From the NCBI GenBank assembly GCA_006937955.1, contig SSNP01000109.1, positions 1,239,971 to 1,303,970 of the forward strand: a DNA stretch of 64,000 nt. The letters run 5' to 3'. Shown piece after piece: positions 1 to 11,000 of the stretch. Position 1 is the stretch's first letter; each line of letters begins with the position of its first letter. The notes under the pieces are model-generated. The model was not told where the DNA came from. It did no database searches and saw only the letters and a program-made list of their open reading frames with translations. Made by a program: the position numbers and the translations under genes. Source of the stretch: Pachypanchax playfairii (taxonomy: Eukaryota; Chordata; Actinopteri; Cyprinodontiformes; Aplocheilidae).

Positions 1-480
1 TCATAAGTCTGGGGTTCATTTTTGATAGCCTGACCAATCAGATCCTCCTGCATTATGTTCACATGCAGAAGGGTCTGAAACCGGAGCCGCACTCAATCGT
101 TTCCACGTCAAATTTTAGGACGGACCAATTATATATCACTTTTGTTGTGCATCATCCTGAAAACACAGAACTAGCATTTTCCACCCAGAGCACAACATTC
201 AACATGGCGGACTCGGCTGTGGATGAAGTGTTTACTTCTGCGCTTGCTTGGGGCGGTCAAATACCTGAATGACCCCCGATCCTCTCCGGTCACTCCTACC
301 CCGAGAAGGACAACAAAATCCCTGACACTCCAAAGCAGCTTTTCAACCCGACGACTCCAACACCTATACAGTAACATCCTTGCTATCACAGAATATTTAC
401 CATATTAGGCAACCCACAATGGTGCCCGCTGCTCTGACGGCTATTGGTTGGTAGATGTAAACGAAATGTCAACGTCGTGC
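1..480. other. CpG-richer segment, possible promoter or exon remnant
   Basis: This stretch is richer in GC and CpG than its AT-rich neighbourhood. An ATG in a good context (AACATGG, near 204) opens a 22-codon frame starting MADSAVDEV and ending in TGA at about 270. A CCAAT-type motif (ATTGG) lies near 444. No splice donor, TATA box or known domain is obvious. It could be the 5' end of a host gene, the 5' part of a DNA transposon, or neither. Confidence 0.2.
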
Positions 481-2182
481 CCATCAGAATAAATATTTTA
501 TTATTTTTTACTTCAAATATAATACTGTACTTTTATTCTAGATCCTTCTAAACACTCTGTGGAGGCATTATATTGTTAAAATATCGCTTTTAATGAAAAT
601 ATTCCACAATCCACCTTTAGTACAGTAAACTGAATCAGCACAAATGAACTGAATACACACCAACTTTGGCCCAAAGTTTAGTAAACCTAGAAAGGTCATA
701 ACAAAAACACAACTATTTCTCCTGACACTGTGGCAGCTAAAGCTTCTGCTCTTATCTCAAGGTTTAAAGTCTAAATATTCATCTCTCTCTGTATACACAT
801 GGCACATGAAATAATATTCGGTTACAGATGGTGCACTTTGAGATCCACAGGGTGGGCAGACTAAATGACAGGAAGATATGTGGGGGAAAAAGGCTCTGAG
901 CTGCCATTTGATTGATGTGTTATCTCCGTCCTTCCTGGCTCTCCGTTTTTTGACAATAATAATTTCATTCCAAACAGGACACTGCATATTTAAAATCCTG
1001 TTCACAGGAGAGTTTAGGTTTGATTATATCTTTCCGTCTGTCTGTCTGTATTGGGATTTGCTGTCAGGATGTCAAGTTTTACGGGCCAAATAAGAAGATG
1101 ATTGTTTTTGCATGTTTTACAACCTTATATGTAATCCCCAAGAATATAATATTTACTCAAATATGTATATCCCAGTTTGAAAAAATGTTCACCCGACATT
1201 GTATTAGTAAAACAAATTTAAGCACTGTATTCATCTGAAGAAACACATTTTGAACTAAAGAAAAGTAGCAAGAAAATAAATGTGTTCCTCTATTTTTGTA
1301 TTACATTATGTAAATAAATAGCAAAGACAGTAATAAGTGCCAAACTCATTCCCCCTGATTTCTGGCCCACTGAACTATTGCCACAGTACTTCATTTTGTC
1401 GTAATAATAAAAATAAGTAACACTAACAAGATGTTGCAGTGAGGGTGCTGCCTGCAGCTGCAATGACTCAAAGGAGTCCACACTCTGTGGCCCTGAGGCA
1501 CCAGAGAGAATGAGGTTCCAGTCACTGTAATATGTCATCCAACAAATCGAACCCAACCGCTATCTGGGTTGTTTGTCTCCTGACACAACTAAGAAGGGCA
1601 TGCTATTAAGTACGTTGGCCCAAAAATATAGTTTCCCCTTCCAAAGTCATTAGAACTGCTTTTGTAAATGGTTGTGGTTGGGTTGGGCACAGAATATTAA
1701 TCCAGAGGTTAATACAGAAGATTTGTGTTGTCATTCTCAAAATGAGATCATAAAACTGTACAAGAACTGGTTACAAGAAATGTTGAAAGCGACAACAGTG
1801 GTCGCTCATCCCCTCCTTTCTCATTGTCAGATATCTTCTGCTTCATCATTAAATTATTAGAAGAAAATAAAGTAAAATATTTCAAAAGAAATTTTAAAGG
1901 GAGCCAATGCTGCTCCTGCCATTAAACACATGAACTGTCTTTTCAGAAATAATTACTTTAGTTTCAGAATTCAAAACACTGACTACAAAATGCCTATAGG
2001 CATGGAAATAATTGTTGGCACCCCTCAGTTAAAGAAAAAAAACCTTTAGTGGTCACCAAGGGATGAAAAGTAAGTTTAAAAATGTAGCGGTTGAACAACA
2101 GAATAATAAAAACACTGTATTCAACCTGGGGCGGGGCGGGCAGGGTTGCGGGATTTGAGAGTTATTTAATATAAACAACTCA
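481..2182. other. AT-rich DNA, no gene seen; possible Tc1 scrap near 1995-2060
   Basis: The six frames hold only short frames without recognisable domains. The piece near 1995-2060 (ATAATTGTTGGCACCCCTCA and following A-rich bases) resembles the terminal region of some fish Tc1-like elements, but no partner repeat or transposase accompanies it. The rest looks unique. Confidence 0.4.
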
Positions 2183-2410
2183 CAGGTAACAATGACCTAA
2201 ATGTACAATATGTTAGAATAAGACCTTGTCTTTAAATCAGAGTGCTGCTGTTCATGTAGAAAAACAAAACCCTCTACTCTCAGTCACTCAGCCCCTCCCC
2301 TTCCTGATCTGATTTTTCAGCTGTGGTTTCCATTTCCAGTGTTGATCCTCATTTTGTTTCTCTTGTATTTGTTCAATTTTTGGGAGTGATGCCATGGTTT
2401 CTTAGGCTGT
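2183..2410. mobile_element. MITE family 'A', truncated copy 1
   Basis: The segment beginning near ACAATATGTTAGAATAAGACC and running to GGTTTCTT aligns by eye with 10485-10690: shared are the GACCTTGTC, CTTCCTGAT and GTTGATCCTC blocks and the TTTGTTTCTCTTGTATTTGTT run. The right half is missing. The family's ends (AATATGTAAGAATT at the left of copy 2, AATTCTTACATAT at the right of copy 3) are inverted repeats, which suggests a non-autonomous DNA transposon. Confidence 0.6.
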
Positions 2411-2411
2411 A

Positions 2412-2640
2412 TTCACACCTGATAATCCAGTGGACTCGGTTCGATTGGGGACCAAAGTTGCAACATTGTTGCAGTTTTTAGTTGGTGCGGTTTGGATTCA
2501 CACTGCAGTTTATGAACTGAACCAAATAACCTTTGGAGCACGTTACACCCCCGCCTGTGGTGGCGCTGTAGAGTTTTTGCATTACTTGAATGAGAATGAG
2601 CAGATAACATAACAGAGAACTACACAAGGAGGCTGAGATT
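2412..2640. repeat. Degenerate dispersed repeat 'B', copy 1
   Basis: A segment with GGACTCGGTTCGATTGGGGACC and GGTTTGGATTCACACTGC. The words ATTCACACC, GGACTCGGTT and TTCACA recur at 4985-5115. It resembles old hAT-type MITEs of fish, but no clean terminal repeats or target duplication remain. Confidence 0.4.
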
Positions 2641-2669
2641 TTTTAAATTGCTGTATTGACTTTCCGTGT

Positions 2670-2905
2670 GTTTCAGGACTGATTTTAAGGTTCTTTTAAT
2701 TATTTATAAAAGTCTTAACAATCTTGGCCCTTCTTACTTATCTGAACCGCTTTTAAAATACGACCCTAAAGTCCTTTGGTACCAGCACTTTTATTACTCC
2801 GAAAGTCAGAACTAAAACCTACACCAAGGCATTGTTCCATTGTTATGGTCCTTGTCTGCCAGAAAGCCTCAGGGATGCAGCTTTGTCAAACCTATTTGCT
2901 CTGTA
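2670..2905 (+). pseudogene. L2-like LINE, 3' fragment of the reverse transcriptase ORF
   Basis: Translation on the plus strand gives KVLLIIYKSLNNLGPSYLSE and, after a frame change, TKALFHYYGPCLPESLRD-like residues. Both match the end of the L2/CR1-type ORF2, where 'YKALNGLGP..YLSDLL' is followed by an aromatic 'LW..LPE' region; the L2 at 61375-62661 shows the same order. The fragment is frameshifted and has lost the catalytic domain. It is an old, dead copy. Confidence 0.65.
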
Positions 2906-4734
2906 GCTGAACTGCTGGGGGTCCAGATGAGGGATTCGTGATCTGTTTGAGGTGGACATTCAAAGATCTTCATGACCACAGAGGTCAAGGTGACTTGTTA
3001 TTTTAATATAAAGAAGAGTTTGCAAACATTTTAGATCAAATAACAATTTATCGGACATCATCACACTAAACTGAACATTTCCTGTTAAAATTTCTAAATA
3101 AGGAGGTTACACAATTGTGTAAAAAACATGAAATAATAAAATTCTAGTACTGTCACAAAAATGTCAACTTTCTGAGAACTGTTGATTGTTTTTAATACTG
3201 TTTATAATACATTTATTGGAGCTGTAGAGTTCCAAACAGGGTTTGGGGTTCATCAATTGATTAGCCAAAAGTCATTTATGTATGTGGGAATTGTTTGCAA
3301 TATGTTTTTCTAACTTCATCTTCACCATATGTACAGCTACTGAAAGTACTAACACGTTCTTCTGATTAAGTAACACTTTTAATGTGCAGTACATTAGCAT
3401 GGGTTATTTTAAAGCTACAGAAGGAGAAGCGAATGAAGCATAACAACTTGATAGTAAAAAAAAGGGTGTTTTGATAAATATCCATTGGCTTTCTCTGTGA
3501 TGAAAAAGGGCGATTTCTGAAAACCTAAAATTACAGACTAAAACCTTTTATTCGTGAGCTTCTGAAACAACTAGACAGAGAAAAAAAACAAAGCAAAGTG
3601 AAAACTCAAACGTCTTTTACTGTAAATTCTTTGTTGTGTCACCATTTAAAGAACAAATGTTGATGCATCTTGTCAACATCTTATCAAAACTGAAAAGTAA
3701 AGTCACAGAAGTTCCTACAGGTTTCAGTGTGTTCATTCCCATAAACAAACAGTTGTACAAAGGCATTTAACTCTCCCTAATAATGTAGCTGACTGACAGA
3801 TTAATGAAGAGGGCGTCCCACCTTCTACAAACCCAAAGGAGAAAAGATGGGAGCTCCTCTCACAGTGTCTCCCTGTGCTGTCAGGATTATTTATGAGAGT
3901 AAATACTGCTTTCTCTGCCTAGTAATTACTTTAAGAGTGCACTTCAATTAGAGTAGCTAATTAGTGTTTATCGTGTTTATGTTTTTCCAACCCCCCCCCC
4001 CCAATCGCTCTCTCTCTCTTTTAAAGGTTTGTGTTCCTCCGTCTGTGGCCATGCATTTGCTGTCATCTTTTGCATCTGCTGCTGAAAACTCTACCCATGC
4101 AATTTTTCCACATTGTTTAATTAATTGATGTAGATAAGCTAATATTCAAATGAATCCTTTTTGAAGTGCTGGAGTTCAGTCATACTGGTTTGGGATGAAG
4201 TGAGTTTTCCACCACACGTTAAGGAAAAGAAAACACACAGAAGGATTTGACCACTTATGAAAGGCTGTTCCTGCTCACTCTGGCATCAACGTATTGTTTA
4301 TCTGCTGATTTTACAGTACAGCCTCGTGCTTTGTAACATCCTTCAGTACATCTTTTACTTCAAGGGCATTGAAGCATTTTGCATTTTTAGCTTTTACAGA
4401 CCCCAACAGGGTTTTATAAACATATAAGTCATGAATTTCTCTAAGATTTACAGGGATGAGACCATGTGTATTACTGTATTTTCAGTCACTCTGTGTTTTT
4501 TTTCCATTTCTCATCCTGCTGTTAAAGCCCCTCCACATTGGATGAAGACCTCGTAAGGACATAAAATATCAGCCAGAGTGTGGAAGATCTCAGCAGGGTC
4601 TCGGTGAGGTTTTAAAGCATGGATTAAGAACACTGTGGGCTCCATATATCAGAAATGATGGAGTGTGATGCACTTTCTGCATGTTCTCATGTTCTCGCTT
4701 TTTATACATGAGTTTACTTCAGTAACTCCAAGTT
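2906..4734. other. Unique AT-rich DNA, no gene seen
   Basis: No open frame of interest in either strand. A C-tract of about 12 lies near 3991-4002, followed by a short CT run. No inverted-repeat element was recognised. Confidence 0.5.
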
Positions 4735-4940
4735 GATTCAACAGACCAAAAACATGCATGTGGATTAATTGGCAGTTCTAAATTGCCTCTAGGTGTGTGT
4801 GTATGAATGGTTATCTGTCTCTATGTGGCCATGTGTTGGACTGCTGATATGACCAAGGTGCTGCCCCGCCTCTCACCCAGTGACCCCAGGAGTAACGCAT
4901 CACCTCCATGTGACTCTGAACAGAATCAAAAGGATAGATG
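4735..4940 (+). mobile_element. tRNA-type SINE 'C', body fragment (copy 1)
   Basis: Words CAAAAACATGCATGTGGATTAATTGGCAGTTCTAAATTGCC, then TGTGGCC, GCCCCGCCTCTC and CCCAGTGACC, occur in the same order at 22560-22860 and 49205-49548. The tRNA-like head is missing here, so this is a 5'-truncated copy. Confidence 0.6.
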
Positions 4941-4984
4941 AACGTTTGTCCCTGGATGTAAAAAAGCATGAAGTACCACATTTC

Positions 4985-5115
4985 CAGCCTGAGGCTGTTT
5001 TTATACCAGGATAGTTTGGGGGACTCGGTTCAATTGAATATTTCACACCTTGGACTGGTTCACTTTCACATTGCACATCTGGAAGCAGACCAACCCACCT
5101 GGCCAACTACAACAG
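4985..5115. repeat. Degenerate dispersed repeat 'B', copy 2
   Basis: Shares TATACCAGGATAGTTTGGGG, GGACTCGGTTCAATTG and TTCACAC with copy 1 at 2412-2640. The ends are unclear. Confidence 0.35.
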
Positions 5116-7174
5116 CTGCTTGTTCAGGATGGTATTACTCAAAACAAACGCAGACCAAAAAGGAAAAATAAAAAAATAAAAAACACAAAGAAAAATAAAA
5201 AAACAGCTCCAAAATGATCATCATCAGAATCAGACTTTCTGGCTTTAATTTGGTGTTTAAACCTGGTTGCCAATGGTTCTACTAGAGAATCTGTTTGTAA
5301 TCTCACTAAACAAACTGAGACACAAGCTTTCAGATGGGTGGAGGGATGTTCTGACTGATCTGGACCCGGTTTAAATATGTGCTTGTGGATGCATGATCTT
5401 CAACTTTGTAAGGGGAAGTTCTTAATAAAAGCCTGTCCTTAACATTTTGCAGTGATAATTACAAAATAAGTATTTCCTTTTCCCTGCTGCCTAGTATGTG
5501 CATTTTGGGATGGATGCAAACTAGAATTTACTGTTCAGAGAGAATACAAAATATCCTGAACTTTTAGGTCTGTAACCTTCAGAATATAATATTACTTTTC
5601 TTTTTGCAGTTACTATGTTCAAACTTATACATTTACAGCAGAAACACTTTAATCGTTATTGTTGTTATTAAACTTGAACAAAATGACTCACCTGTGTCTT
5701 TTTCCTCCAATCAGCTCTTACTGTTCAGCTGTATGGCAAATGAGTTTTAATTGTCTGAATGAAGCTGAGTCCATCATCTGTAAATGCTGCAATGCTGGCA
5801 GCTGAACAAGTAGCTTAATCAAGCATGCAGACCCCCCCCAACCTCAAATCAAAGAGGCATTGTGCCTCATGTTCAAAGGATTCTTGGATTAAATGTCCAA
5901 GAATGTGCATGTTTCACAAACCGCAGAAATAATATAACAAGGACGACTGCTGAGTCTCCTCACTGTGATGTTGGTGCACATTTCAAATCATGCCCTTAAA
6001 GAAAAATACTGTTTATATGAAGCATTTGCACATAAAAGAAAGAGCCACCTTTGTGGGTTTTTTTTCTTCCTTTTTTTAGGATCACAGTGATCAAATATTC
6101 TTCAGGGGAAGTGACAAATGAAGGAGTGAATTCAGTAAAAGAAACTTTGTGGCTAATATCTCCTCAGTTCTTTCTGTATTTCTTTTAGTTAGAGAAACCC
6201 AGCAGGATGTTCCTGAGCTGTAAGGGAAACCTTTACATTGACATCAGAGTTGTATTGTTTCTGGATTTTGGGCACAAACGAGCGACTGTTGTTTCAGCTT
6301 TTTATACTAAAAACAGAATGAAAAAGTGACAGATTTCAAACAGAATATCCCCCATGTGTAGGTGTGTGTGTATGTACGTGTGTTTTAAAGTGCGTTCTAA
6401 CATTTGATGCATATGTTGTCAGACTCCAGACAGCTTCTTGATGTAGCCTCCTCAGTAGATACAAACAAAAGAGGAGATGTGGAGAAAAACAAGGACAAAA
6501 AGCAGGTAAACACACAGTGTGTGTGTGTGCGTGAGTGAGTGTGTGTGGGCACAGCATGTTCTCTATTGGCCAGACGGGATCTGTCACTGTTGTGTATTAC
6601 TGTGAATGATCTTTCCACAGTGGTTGTCTGGCTGTGTGTAACTGTTAAAGTCTGCTTCTCTCTCTGGAAGACAGACAGGAAAGCTTTATTTTTGTGGCCG
6701 TGAAAATGTATTTAAAGATGGAGAAGCTAACAAATCTAGTAAAAAAATTATTTATCCATGGCGCACTTAAAAGCACAATGAAATAGAATACATAATAAAA
6801 CTGCTGAATGAAACCTGAATATAAACTGGAGTACATCATTTAATGTCATTGGGTAATGGACACTGAGCAGTTTTCCTGCTTCAGTGTGGGTTTTTTCATT
6901 GTCACAGGCTTTACACATAGATTGAAACCTGAGCTCTAAAATAAATTGGAATACTGAAATAAGAAACAATGTTCAATGAATAAATGCAAAAGTATACAAA
7001 CAGTTATTGTGGACAAGATTTTTATTATAACATCAAATGAAACTATCAGCTTTTCATAAATGTAACTGACCTTCATGTCAAGGATAGAGAAATAGATGTA
7101 AAATCCTTTTAAAATCTTGTATACGAATGTGGCCTTTTAAAAACATAAATGATCTAATAAGAATAAGGGCCTAT
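5116..7174. other. Unique DNA with a short TG repeat, no gene seen
   Basis: Only short, compositionally driven frames are present. A TG-rich run lies at about 6518-6547 and a poly-T run at about 6058-6080. Nothing else structured was noticed. Confidence 0.5.
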
Positions 7175-7548
7175 AGGCCCTGTCCCAATACCTGCACTTG
7201 TGCCCTTGAGCACTTCAAAAGCGTGTTCCCGATGAGGGGCGCAAGTGCGTAGGGTGTCCCGATTCTCCAAAGAAAGATGTGTCCTATATCTAATAAAAAA
7301 TATAATTAATTAATAACGGTACTGACGTGTATTTTCAGACTGAAATACTAACAGTTTAATCACTTATTCTGTTTTATATGCCTCCTTCGGTTCCTGTGCT
7401 TCATTCTCCTCAAAATAAATGTTTGTTGGAGTTTTAAAATAATTTCTAGTATAAAAATAGTGCAAAACGCGACTGGTACTGCCATTTTGGTTGTTATGGA
7501 GAAAGAACGCTGAGGCATGTAGTGCTCACTGTCCCAATACTGCTAATA

Positions 7549-7748
7549 CAGTGGGGCAAAAAAGTATTTAGTCAGCCACCAATTGTGTAAGTTCTCCCAC
7601 TTAAAAAGATCAGAGAGGCCTGTAATTTTCATCATAGGTATACCTCAACTATGAGAGACAAAATGAGGAAAAAAAATCCAGAAAATCACATTGTCTGATT
7701 TTTAAAGAATTTATTTGCAAATTATGGTGGAAAATAAGTATTTGGTCA
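7549..7748. repeat. Left terminal inverted repeat of Tc1 copy A
   Basis: 200 bp, matched by the reverse complement of 8951-9150. Outer direct repeat at 7555-7574 and inner direct repeat at 7729-7748 (GGAAAATAAGTATTTGGTCA); they differ at a few positions. In related elements these are the transposase-binding sites. Confidence 0.9.
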
Positions 7749-7860
7749 CCTACAAACAAGTAAGATTTCTGGCTTTCACAGACCTGTAACTTCTTTAAGA
7801 GGCTCCTCGGTCCTCCACTCGTTACCTGTATTAATGGCACCTGTGTGAACTCGTTATCAG

Positions 7861-7867
7861 TATAAAA
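7861..7867 (+). promoter_or_regulatory. TATA box of the Tc1 transposase gene, copy A
   Basis: TATAAAA lies 51 bp upstream of the transposase ATG, a plausible core promoter for an intronless transposase gene. The same motif is at 16416-16422 in copy B. No experiment supports it here. Confidence 0.5.
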
Positions 7868-7911
7868 GACACCTGTCCACAACCTCAAACAGTCACGCTC
7901 CAAACTCCACT

Positions 7912-8934
7912 ATGGCCAAGACCAAAGAGCTGTCAAAGGACACCAGAAACAAAATTGTAGACCTTCACCAGGCTGGGAAGACTGAATCTGCAATAGGTAA
8001 GCAGCTTGGTGTGAAGAAATCAACTGTGGGAGCAATTATTAGAAAATGGAAGACATACAAGACCACTGATAATCTCCCTCGATCTGGGGCTCCACGCAAG
8101 ATCTCACCCCGTGGGGTCAAAATGATCACAAGAACGGTGAGCAAAAATCCCAGAACCACACGGAGGGACCTAGTGAATGACCTGCAGAGAGCTGGGACCA
8201 AAGTAACAAAGGCTACCATCAGTAACACACTACGCCGCCAGGGACTCAAATCCTGCAGTGCCAGACGTGTCCCCCTGCTGAAGCCAGGACACGTCCAGGC
8301 CCGTCTGCGGTTTGCTAGAGAGCATTTGGATGATCCAGAAGAGGATTGGGAGAACATCATATGGTCAGATGAAACCAAAATAGAACTTTTTGGTAGAAAC
8401 TCAACTTGTCGTGTTTGGAGGGGAAAGAATGCTGAGTTGGATCCAAAGAACACCATACCTACTGTAAAGCATGGGGGTGGAAACATCATGCTTTGGGGCT
8501 GTTTTTCTGCAAGGGGACCAGGACGACTGATCCGTGTAAAGGAAAGAATGAATGGGGCCATGTATCGTAAGATTTTGAGTGAAAACCTCCTTCCATCAGC
8601 AAGGGCATTGAAAATGAGACGTGGCTGGGTCTTTCAGCATGACAATGATCCCAAACACACCGCCCGGGCAACGAAGGAGTGGCTTCGTAAGAAGCATTTC
8701 AAGGTCCTGGAGTGGCCTAGCCAGTCTCCAGATCTCAACCCCATAGAAAATCTCTGGAGGGAGTTGAAAGTCCGTGTTGCCCAGCGTCAGCCCCAAAACA
8801 TCACTGCTCTAGAGGAGATCTGCATGGAGGAATGGGCCAAAATACCAGCAACAGTGTGTGAAAACCTTGTGAAGACTTACAGAAAACGTTTGACCTCTGT
8901 CATTGCCAACAAAGGCTATATAACAAAGTATTGA
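7912..8934 (+). CDS. Tc1-like DD34E transposase, copy A
   Basis: A complete intronless 340-residue transposase, the usual length for fish Tc1 elements. It would bind the terminal repeats and cut and paste the element into TA sites in nuclear DNA. The N-terminal half is a paired-like double helix-turn-helix: a first HTH at about 8-50, a GR-rich linker near 57-68 and a second HTH at about 70-115. The catalytic triad is visible: D153 in WSDETK, D244 in QHDNDPKHT and E279 in PDLNPIENLW, with 34 residues between D244 and E279. The glycine-rich stretch KHGGGNIMLWG at about 186-196 is also typical. There is no internal stop. The start is the first ATG after the TATA box and is the same in copy B. 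Copies A and B encode identical proteins, so both may be functional. Confidence 0.97.
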   Translation: MAKTKELSKDTRNKIVDLHQAGKTESAIGKQLGVKKSTVGAIIRKWKTYKTTDNLPRSGAPRKISPRGVKMITRTVSKNPRTTRRDLVNDLQRAGTKVTKATISNTLRRQGLKSCSARRVPLLKPGHVQARLRFAREHLDDPEEDWENIIWSDETKIELFGRNSTCRVWRGKNAELDPKNTIPTVKHGGGNIMLWGCFSARGPGRLIRVKERMNGAMYRKILSENLLPSARALKMRRGWVFQHDNDPKHTARATKEWLRKKHFKVLEWPSQSPDLNPIENLWRELKVRVAQRQPQNITALEEICMEEWAKIPATVCENLVKTYRKRLTSVIANKGYITKY

Positions 8935-8950
8935 GATTAACTTTTGTTAT

Positions 8951-9150
8951 TGACCAAATACTTATTTTCCACCATAATTTGCAAATAAATTCTTTAAAAA
9001 TCAGACAATGTGATTTTCTGGATTTTTTTTCCTCATTTTGTCTCTCATAGTTGAGGTATACCTATGATGAAAATTACAGGCCTCTCTGATCTTTTTAAGT
9101 GGGAGAACTTACACAATTGGTGGCTTACTAAATACTTTTTTGCCCCACTG
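8951..9150. repeat. Right terminal inverted repeat of Tc1 copy A
   Basis: Reverse complement of 7549-7748. The outer part has CTTACTAAATAC where copy B has CTGACTAAATAC. The inner boundary at 8951 falls 16 bp after the transposase stop codon. Confidence 0.9.
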
Positions 9151-9411
9151 TATGTGCGCACTTGTTCACTATGCACTTCCAGCCCTTATATGCCCTTCTG
9201 CTAAGTGCACTTCGTGGAAGACTATAGGGTGCAGGGTGGGTATTGGGACAGGGCCTTTGATATTTTACTCCAGCTTTAAGATCTCCATCCACTGATGAAT
9301 CAATCACCACATGTTCCCTTACATTGTTTCATGTAGCCAAAACTGCCTATAAATGTTCTTCATCTAAAGGAAATCTGAGTTGGACAACACATGAAATAAT
9401 GAGGATTCATG

Positions 9412-9720
9412 TGTCATGATTCTTGTCTAATCTTGTCATGTTCATCATGTTGTTTATCTTTTGGATCGATTCTGTCTTGTTGCAATCATGTTCATGTTCT
9501 GCAGCGACTCATAGCTGATTCCAGATTACTCTCACCTGTCTCCGCCCCTTTATAAGCTGTGAGTAGTGTTCCAGTCAGCACCAGTTTGTTTGTAGGAACT
9601 GTGAAACAGCATTCCAGCAGCTGACTTGTTTTATGTCAAGTTACCTGCTTTTCCTTGAGCGTATCGAACCTTGTTCTGTTTCTTTGACCATGTCCATCCT
9701 AGACCCCTTGGATTTATTGA
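9412..9720 (+). mobile_element. Gypsy-like LTR, 5' part
   Basis: Begins TGTCATGATTC, as many fish Gypsy LTRs do, and contains a CACCTGTCTCCGCCCCTTTATAAGC promoter-like block (TTTATAA near 9550) followed by a CAGTCAGCACC start-site-like region. The polyadenylation end and the CA terminus are missing, so it is truncated at about 9720. The assignment rests on layout, since no coding region remains. Confidence 0.5.
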
Positions 9721-10284
9721 ACTCTCTTTTTAAATTTCTGAATTATCTGTTCTCTGACAACACCTCCAGCCTCCTCCTTTAAAATTAAATGTAAATAGCA
9801 AATGTCCTGTATTTGCAGGGGTGGGGGAGCTGGGAGGGCTGTACGCCCCCGGCCCAGCTCAGAGGTGTGATGTGAAAGTCCGACCTCTTCCACATCTGAG
9901 GGAAGCTCATGACAGGTGAACAAGCAGGCCCTTCCACATCTTAAATCCAGAGGAATATGGACCACTCAATATGTAGATCTATGCAGGGATTATATAGGAT
10001 GCCCAGTCAGGTTTGAGTCATGGTTGCTAAAAGTTTTACCTGACAAACTGACTTTAGTGATGTAGTTGGTGTGAAATATTGAATAAAATGTTGTGCTGCA
10101 TGACTTATTTTCACTCTCACATGTAGCTTTATGATGCTCAAATTTAAAGCAAATCACTGATATCGTCTCCAAGTTCATTGTAAGTAAAGATCGTCACCAC
10201 CTGTCCTCTACTGTCAGAGCTTTATTATCTGGGTTTCCCGGTCATTTGCTCTGCCCCCCCCCACCCCGCCCAGGTGCAAATGTT
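9721..10284. other. No gene seen
   Basis: A GC-rich patch at 9820-9900 and a C-tract near 10253-10261. Only short frames without domains. Confidence 0.4.
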
Positions 10285-10480
10285 CCGCTAGTATGTATTT
10301 GTATAGCACTTTTCTAGTCTTACTGATCACTCAAAGCATTTTTACACTACAAGTTTTAGACTCACTCAGTCACAGAAGCCAACAGGCTACTAGGTGTTCG
10401 GTGTCTTGCCCAAGAACACTTTGACATGTGGTGGTGGAAGCTGGGATCAACCTACCAACCTTCTGCCATGTTCTGTCAAG
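10285..10480 (-). mobile_element. tRNA-derived SINE 'D', partial
   Basis: Contains TTTGTATAGCACTTTTCTAG, ATCACTCAAAGCATTTTTACAC, TCTTGCCCAAGAACACTTTG and ACATGTGGTGGTGGAAGC. All occur in the same order in the better copy at 15268-15690. The tRNA-like head at the right end is lost. Confidence 0.7.
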
Positions 10481-10484
10481 CCTG

Positions 10485-10842
10485 TTAAAGTTAGAGATGC
10501 AATATGTAAGAATTAGACCTTGTCATCAAATCGGAGTCCCACAGTTAGAAAAATAAAACAGTGTGCTCTCAGCCACTCACCTCCTCCACTTCCTGATTTT
10601 TCTGCTGGGTTGCCAGTTCCAATGTTGATCCTCGTTTTGTTTCTCTTGTATTTGTTTAATTTTTGGGGAAAGATGCAGTGGTTTCTGATAGGTTTACAAG
10701 TTACCTCAGGGCTGCTTTGTTTACTGGCTTTCATTTCATCCACAGCGTTGCTACTCTTTGCTGCTGGTTGTTGTGTAATTGCAACTGCTTGATTCTGTCA
10801 TGGCTGAGATTGAAATCTATTACAATGTAACTTTACTTTAAC
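10485..10842. mobile_element. MITE family 'A', copy 2 (left end kept)
   Basis: Left end GCAATATGTAAGAATTAGACC, then blocks shared with 2183-2410. From 10737 it shares CTTTGCTGCTGGTTGTTGTG and GGCTGAGATTGAAAT with copy 3 at 41495-41790. It stops at 10842, where a different repeat beginning CAGTGGTGGCTGGT joins. Confidence 0.7.
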
Positions 10843-11000
10843 CAGTGGTGGCTGGTAAAATATTTTTTGGGTGGGGCTGCATAAATCCAATTAAGTGACG
10901 GTCAATAAAACATTTGTAAAGATGAGTTAATGTAAACCCTGTATAGAAAGAAACATTTTCAACTTCAGTTAAATTTTTAACAAAGAATGTATTCAAATGT
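10843..11000. repeat. hAT-like end fragment
   Basis: CAGTGGTGGCTGGTAAAATA followed by a G-rich GGGTGGGGCTGC. This resembles the terminus of a widespread fish hAT-type repeat, and it interrupts MITE 'A'. No opposite end was found, and the right boundary is a guess. Confidence 0.4.

Larger units (their letters stand above)
7549..9150 (+). mobile_element. Tc1-like transposon, copy A (intact, 1602 bp)
   Basis: Both ends read CAGTGGGGCAAAAAAGTATT and are flanked by the TA duplication typical of Tc1/mariner (7547-7548 and 9151-9152). The terminal repeats are 200 bp. Each carries an outer and an inner direct repeat, the IR/DR layout also known from Sleeping Beauty-type elements. The single gene inside is complete. 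Copy B at 16104-17705 has the same length; I see three differences, all in the outer terminal repeats (two near 7604-7606 compared with 16159-16161, and one near 9126, T here and G in copy B). Confidence 0.97.
7175..9256. mobile_element. Inverted-repeat MITE split by Tc1 copy A
   Basis: The left end at 7175 reads AGGCCCTGTCCCAATAC and the right end at 9256 is its reverse complement, a 17-bp terminal repeat. Just inside both ends are repeated GCACTT motifs, as in hAT-like elements. Removing the 1602-bp Tc1 and one TA leaves an element of about 480 bp with no ORF. The flanks show no clean 8-bp or 3-bp duplication, so the superfamily is not certain. It must predate the Tc1 insertion inside it. 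Confidence 0.8.

Noticed and set aside
7965..8561. 198-codon minus-strand frame, repeated at 16520-17116
   Set aside because: Antisense shadow of the Tc1 transposase gene; no own promoter or domain.
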